Source: Bacteroidota bacterium | Lineage (GTDB): Bacteria > Bacteroidota > Ignavibacteria > Ignavibacteriales > Ignavibacteriaceae | Assembly (NCBI GenBank): GCA_021793635.1 | Contig: JAJYSI010000064.1 | Span: forward strand, 1-10,805 | Direction of reading: 5' to 3' | DNA length: 10,805 bases | Shown here: positions 7,551-10,805 of the stretch, piece by piece | Position numbering within the stretch: the stretch's first letter is position 1 | Layout of the letters: each line of letters starts with the position of its first letter | Translations under genes and position numbers: made by a program | Notes under the pieces: generated by a model | What the model was told of the DNA's origin: nothing | Databases searched by the model: none | Seen by the model: only the letters and a program-made list of their open reading frames with translations

Positions 7551-7567
7551 GTTCCCATCTGGGGAAC
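7551..7567 (-). promoter_or_regulatory. Palindromic operator of the higBA operon
   Basis: GTTCCC-ATCTG-GGGAAC is a perfect 6-5-6 palindrome 15 bp upstream of the higB ATG. On the minus strand a possible -10, TATACT (rc of 7574-7579), would place the transcription start inside it, so HigA binding would block transcription. No clear -35 is present. Confidence 0.7.
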
Positions 7568-7586
7568 AATATAAGTATAAATTCCT

Positions 7587-7650
7587 CTCTGCGGTTCTCG
7601 GTGCTGACTCCGTGTACCTCTGTGTTACAAAAAGAAATTGTTACACGGAG
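7587..7650. repeat. Degenerate 10-11-bp CTCTGTG repeat with inverted copy
   Basis: Four consecutive words, CTCTGCGGTT, CTCGGTGCTGA, CTCCGTGTAC and CTCTGTGTTAC (7587-7628), form an imperfect 10-11-bp repeat, and TTGTTACACGGAG (7638-7650) is an inverted copy that can pair with 7618-7630 (one T-T mismatch and one wobble) around a 7-nt loop. Similar CTCTGCG/CTCTGTG runs are widespread intergenic repeats in several bacterial groups (from memory). Confidence 0.6.
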
Positions 7651-7937
7651 AATTGTTATGTGCAAAGATTTCTAACATTCTTTGCGGTTAAATATGTACT
7701 GTCTTTAGAAAAGGGAAAGTCGTGCTTGTAAGACTTCGGCTTAATCGAAGTGAAGATTTTCTGTTGAGCCGCATTTAACGGAATGCTCTTCACACTTTAC
7801 CTTTAAATATTAATTTCGGATATTTATAATAATTAATGAATTAATTATAAAAACATTTCTAATTTAATTTACGGGGGATGATGTTTGTTTTTAAACGAAG
7901 ATATTAAACATGAATCATTTTAAAATTTAATTTAAAA
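7651..7937. other. AT-rich intergenic region before the membrane protein gene
   Basis: No gene is visible. At 7733-7749 CTTCG-GCTTAAT-CGAAG forms a short hairpin. The word CTTGTAAGAC (7725-7734) recurs inverted at 10646-10655 near the transposase, with GTCG before both. From 7800 on, the DNA is very AT-rich (many AATTAAT words) and would hold the promoter of the gene at 7938; no clear hexamer pair and no Shine-Dalgarno are visible. Confidence 0.4.
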
Positions 7938-8942
7938 ATGGAAATACAAAACCGGGAATCGCCTGACCAAAATAAAAAATTAACAGTCATCTTTTCTGCA
8001 ATATTTCTATTGCTGCTTCTTAGCGAATTGGAAACAGCATTCCTTGTACAATTTTATAAACAAAATTTAATTGTACTTGCAGCTTCAACATTTTCACCAT
8101 TAAGCGGACATGCATGGTACCGGGCATTTCAGAATCGCTTACTGCCTGCCGGTATAATGTCTCTGTTTCATGCAAACAATATTGTAAACACATACAAGCT
8201 TTTTATTCTGTTTTTTACTTTCATATGCAATTTTTTGATTTACTTTTTATTTAATAAACTCGGTAATAAGAAAGCACTAGTTATGACTTTTCTGTTTTCT
8301 CTTGCTTTTTTATTATTTCAGGACAGAACATGGTTATATGGCTGGGATTTAATTTATACGGCAGTAACTGTTTTTTTGTTAATCGGTATAGATAGTAATC
8401 TGCCTAACCTTTATTTCATATTTATTTTTATAATTGCTTTGTTTAATCATGAATCCGCACTTTTTATTCCTGCATGGATGCTTATTACGGCATTTCCTAA
8501 AAATAAATTAAGACTGGTTGAGTCTATTATATTATTAGCTGCAGGTACCGGGATTATATTCTTTCTAAGATCTATGTTATTTAAGGGTTCACCTTTAATT
8601 AGTGTAGGCATAGATCAGACTCATAAAATATTAGGCAATCATTTTTGTCTATTTGATAATTTTAATTATCTGTTTACCTATCCCGGAACAGATAATTTCA
8701 GCAGCTGGCATTATGATTTTATACCAATAGTAATTTTTATAACATACATTTTTAGCCTACGCTTGTGGAAAGATCAAAAGTTTAGAAGTGTATTAATATA
8801 TTCAGGAATATTGATATTAGCTGTTTTACTCTTCGCAAATATTTACGAAACCAGAGTATGGCTCCCTATTATTCCTGCGCTGTTATATTTAAATAGTAAA
8901 GACTTGTTTATCGAAAAAGTTACACCGAGATATTTATCATGA
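7938..8942 (+). CDS. Polytopic membrane protein, possibly GT-C-like
   Basis: A 334-residue, strongly hydrophobic protein with about eight membrane helices (roughly 15-38, 86-106, 112-128, 136-152, 156-180, 192-212, 260-275 and 284-301). Loop motifs stand out: YRAFQNRLLP (61-70), GWDLIYT (135-141), FNHESALFIP (169-178) and NIYETRVWLP (301-310). Charged or polar residues at helix ends, with an early R-x-L-P motif and late E-x-R, recall GT-C-type glycosyltransferase or polymer-synthesis membrane proteins, but no known family is assigned. Very AT-rich codon use and no Shine-Dalgarno set it apart from the neighbours and suggest foreign origin. The TGA overlaps an ATG (ATGA at 8939-8942) that opens only a four-codon frame. 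Confidence 0.75.
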   Translation: MEIQNRESPDQNKKLTVIFSAIFLLLLLSELETAFLVQFYKQNLIVLAASTFSPLSGHAWYRAFQNRLLPAGIMSLFHANNIVNTYKLFILFFTFICNFLIYFLFNKLGNKKALVMTFLFSLAFLLFQDRTWLYGWDLIYTAVTVFLLIGIDSNLPNLYFIFIFIIALFNHESALFIPAWMLITAFPKNKLRLVESIILLAAGTGIIFFLRSMLFKGSPLISVGIDQTHKILGNHFCLFDNFNYLFTYPGTDNFSSWHYDFIPIVIFITYIFSLRLWKDQKFRSVLIYSGILILAVLLFANIYETRVWLPIIPALLYLNSKDLFIEKVTPRYLS

Positions 8943-8953
8943 TAAAAAATTAA

Positions 8954-9232
8954 ATTATTATAAGAATTGGGGAAGCGCTTTTATATTATTTGAAACGCCG
9001 GACTGACCTTATAGCGGAGAATAAAGAATACATACAAGACCCGGACTTTGAAGAAAATTTTAAAAATATTCTTGAGTTTATCGAACTGCTTTAAGATGTA
9101 GTAAAATATAAAAAGACCGGCGGGCATAAATACGACTTTGTTGATTACAAATCAGAAGATATGAAGCGTTTAATTAAAGACATGAAGCAGTTCGTCGACA
9201 GTTTTACCAAACTTGACGAAGGAATGAATTGA
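8954..9232 (+). pseudogene. Decayed small helical protein gene with internal TAA
   Basis: One frame reads IIIRIGEALLYYLKRRTDLI, then AENKEYIQDPDFEENFKNIL and EFIELL, a TAA at 9092-9094, then in the same frame DVVKYKKTGGHKYDFVDYKS and a helical end DMKRLIKDMKQFVDSFTKLD, stopping at TGA 9230-9232. Both halves have coding-like composition (acidic/basic helical pattern, GAC/GAA/AAG codons, much less AT-rich than the gap before). No convincing start codon is present, and the neighbouring frame (KNWGSAFILFETPD, then TGA at 8998-9003 region) may be the original N-terminus joined by a lost frame. The family is not recognised. It reads as a broken gene. Confidence 0.6.
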
Positions 9233-9252
9233 AACTTATTTTAAAATGGGCT

Positions 9253-9280
9253 AAAAAACTGTTGTAATTTAAAACCAGTT
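9253..9280 (-). terminator. Possible weak terminator after the Fic gene
   Basis: On the minus strand AACTG (9280-9276) can pair with CAGTT (9261-9257) across a 14-nt loop, followed by T bases to 9253. It lies 26 bp past the Fic stop. The stem is short, so the call is weak. Confidence 0.3.
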
Positions 9281-9305
9281 GTACTAATATTTATTCCGGC
9301 ACAGA

Positions 9306-10448
9306 TTAATTATTTTTTGTAAACAGATTCATATACTCGACAAAGCCGAACAAGCGGTATCTCTTAGCACCGGTAATTTCAACAAGAATTCCAAGATTAA
9401 CAAAATCCTGTATTAAAGAATTCGCTGTTGCAGGCGTAATATTAAGTTTATTAGAGATATCATTTGAACTCATTAAAGGATTTGTATAAAGTGTATTAAT
9501 CAATTCTTTTGCTTTCGGAATCTTTTTCCCCAGCTTAACAATTTTCTCATTGTCGATTTTGTCTTTTAGTTTCAATATACCTTTAAATGTTTCTATACCG
9601 ATTGTACTTGTTTCAATAACAGCAACAAGAAAAAATTTAATCCAATGAATTAAATCATTTTTAATCCTAACTCTATCCAGGTTATCATAATAAATCGTCC
9701 GGTGTCTTTCAAAATAATCAGACAGATACAGAACCGGTTTTGAAAGCACACCTGCGTCTATAAGAAAAAGAGTTATTAACAGTCTGCCTATTCTGCCATT
9801 ACCATCAAGAAACGGATGGATGGTTTCAAATTGGTAATGAGCTACTGCAGCTTTAATTAAATCGGGTGTTTCAGTTTTTTCATTGTGCAAAAAATTTTCC
9901 AGGTCTCCCATAAGCTCATTTACATGTGTATGCGGAGGAGGAATAAACTTTGCATCATTAATAGTTGCACCTCCAATCCAGTTCTGGCTTTTTCTAAATT
10001 CGCCGGGTGCTTTATTCTCGCCTCTTACGCCGTGCATTAAAATTTTATGTGATTCTTTAAATAGCCTGGTTGATACCGGTACGGATATTAATTTTGAAAC
10101 GGAACTGTTCATGGCTTCAATATTATTCTGAACCTCTTTCCAATCGTCTTTCTTTTCAGGGTTTATTACATCGTCTTTTAACAGAGCCTCTTCAATATTG
10201 GTTTTAGTTCCTTCAATCTGACTGGATTTGGTTGCTTCTTTGACAACATGCATCCTTATGAATATCTCAACATCCGGTATGAAAAGAGAAAATGCATTAA
10301 GATTGCCAAGCTTTAAATTGGCTTCAGATAAAAGTGAGTTAACTTTGGGATCTTCCCATGTCCATTCATGGTTAATTTTATTTGGTATGAAGCTTTTATA
10401 CTTAAAATCCTGCTGATACCTGCCAGCCTTAAAATCTTCAATTTTCAT
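9306..10448 (-). CDS. Fic-family AMP transferase with winged-helix C-terminus
   Basis: A 380-residue protein. The N-terminal Fic_N-like region has an inhibitory motif, SSQIEG (75-80), matching [S/T]xxxE[G/N], with E79 predicted to block ATP (class II Fic). The catalytic motif HPFLDGNGRIGR is complete at 211-222, with H211 as the base and N217/R219/R222 in the phosphate-binding loop. The C-terminal region (about 310-368) is winged-helix-like: SSNDISNKLNITPATANSLI, then NLGILVEITGAKRYRLFGF. Fic enzymes transfer AMP (or a related group) to hydroxyls on target proteins. The architecture is a common standalone Fic layout; the target is unknown. The ATG at 10448 was chosen over an in-frame TTG at 10466. 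The ribosome binding site is weak. No antitoxin gene is needed, as inhibition is built in. Confidence 0.93.
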   Translation of the reverse strand: MKIEDFKAGRYQQDFKYKSFIPNKINHEWTWEDPKVNSLLSEANLKLGNLNAFSLFIPDVEIFIRMHVVKEATKSSQIEGTKTNIEEALLKDDVINPEKKDDWKEVQNNIEAMNSSVSKLISVPVSTRLFKESHKILMHGVRGENKAPGEFRKSQNWIGGATINDAKFIPPPHTHVNELMGDLENFLHNEKTETPDLIKAAVAHYQFETIHPFLDGNGRIGRLLITLFLIDAGVLSKPVLYLSDYFERHRTIYYDNLDRVRIKNDLIHWIKFFLVAVIETSTIGIETFKGILKLKDKIDNEKIVKLGKKIPKAKELINTLYTNPLMSSNDISNKLNITPATANSLIQDFVNLGILVEITGAKRYRLFGFVEYMNLFTKNN

Positions 10449-10560
10449 TCTTTTTCTGAATTTCAATTAAACTAAGTGAACAGCTTATTTTAATTTAATG
10501 CTTTTCCTTGAAATAAACCAAATCTAATTTTAACTTATTAATCAGCGACGTCTCAAATAT

Positions 10561-10578
10561 GCTTTAAATAATTAAAGC
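10561..10578. promoter_or_regulatory. Palindrome GCTTTAA-ATAA-TTAAAGC
   Basis: A perfect 7-4-7 inverted repeat 113 bp upstream of the Fic start. It may be an operator, or the outer boundary of the insertion sequence; nothing in the sequence decides between these. Its core resembles GCTTTAATTAAAGC in the end of the DUF2442 gene. Confidence 0.4.
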
Positions 10579-10720
10579 ACCAAGTGGAACTTTATGAGCT
10601 TGTTCTTCGGGGTCACTAAATTTCGCAAAGGAAACACATAGCACGTCTTACAAGCGACATTCGCAGCCGCTAAGAAAATTGTATCTTAATAACTCATGTT
10701 ACGCAGAGGGGATAAAAATT

Positions 10721-10748
10721 TCTTAATTTAGCTATGTAAAAATTAAGA
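10721..10748 (+). promoter_or_regulatory. Hairpin overlapping the transposase ribosome binding site
   Basis: TCTTAATTT (10721-10729) and AAATTAAGA (10740-10748) are perfectly complementary around a 10-nt loop. The right arm overlaps the first bases of the AGAGG (10746-10750) that precedes the transposase ATG. Transcripts entering from outside could fold and hide the ribosome binding site, a known control in some insertion sequences; here it is inference. Confidence 0.55.
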
Positions 10749-10756
10749 GGTTGGCA

Positions 10757-10805
10757 ATGGATAAGCAACTATTGGAGACCTATTCAGATTACTTAATCAG
10801 TTCAT
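10757..10805 (+). CDS. Transposase, N-terminal fragment cut by the window edge
   Basis: Sixteen codons are visible: MDKQLLETYSDYLISS, running off the right edge. The YSDYLISS start resembles the N-terminus of IS4/IS701-type DDE transposases common in Bacteroidetes-like genomes (from memory; the part usually continues SFGQTTATGLS). AGAGG lies 6 bases before the ATG. The call rests on 16 residues, and the catalytic domain is outside the window. Confidence 0.6.
   Translation, partial: MDKQLLETYSDYLISS

Larger units (their letters stand above)
10449..10756. other. Intergenic region between Fic and transposase starts
   Basis: A 308-bp divergent gap. It must hold the Fic promoter (minus) and the left end of the insertion sequence whose transposase begins at 10757. 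I cannot fix the terminal inverted repeat, as the right end is outside the window. It contains GCTTTAA-ATAA-TTAAAGC at 10561-10578 and the hairpin at 10721-10748, both listed separately. Confidence 0.45.

Noticed and set aside
9230..9267. Twelve-residue frame LKLILKWAKKLL after the broken gene, TTG start overlapping TGA
   Set aside because: Too short, rare start codon, and explained by AT-rich chance sequence.
9883..10416. Two + strand frames (82 and 62 residues) over the Fic gene
   Set aside because: They are antisense shadows of the Fic coding region, which has a complete HPFxDGNGRxGR motif.

Overview
The window looks like a chromosomal accessory region of a Bacteroidota/Chlorobiota-type bacterium, most like an Ignavibacteria-class genome. 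This rests on the AT-rich DNA, an outer-membrane beta-barrel family I associate with that group, a secreted M1 metallopeptidase with a GMEYP/HEFGH signature, and family resemblance of several small proteins. The placement comes from protein style only and no search was possible.

Layout. (1) 1-3870 is the housekeeping-like part: the 3' part of an outer-membrane barrel protein (+), a small DUF433 protein converging on it with overlapping stop codons, then a minus-strand pair of a secreted M1 peptidase followed 17 bp later by a six-helix membrane protein. (2) 3871-5472 holds small regulatory or toxin-antitoxin-like genes on the minus strand: a DUF4160 reading frame broken by one in-frame TAG, an overlapping intact DUF2442 gene, and a short XRE repressor-like gene with two 17-bp palindromes upstream, 31 bp apart. 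(3) 5473-6780 holds a roughly 525-bp array of 21-bp units with no net insertion or deletion, followed by a gene for a small lysine-rich coiled-coil protein with a near-perfect Shine-Dalgarno sequence and its own terminator. I recognise no known system in this unit; it is the best novelty candidate. (4) 6890-7650 is a HigBA-type toxin-antitoxin pair (minus strand) with a 17-bp palindrome at its promoter and a degenerate 10-11-bp repeat behind it. (5) 7938-9232 holds an AT-rich polytopic membrane protein gene and a decayed small gene with an internal stop. (6) 9306-10805 holds a Fic-family protein with an N-terminal inhibitory motif and a C-terminal winged helix (minus strand), then the start of what looks like an insertion-sequence transposase whose ribosome binding site lies partly in a hairpin.

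Taken together, five toxin-antitoxin or toxin-like loci (DUF433, DUF4160/DUF2442, XRE, HigBA, Fic), two broken genes and an insertion-sequence edge in about 10 kb suggest a gene-turnover region. The housekeeping-like genes at the left edge may mark its border.
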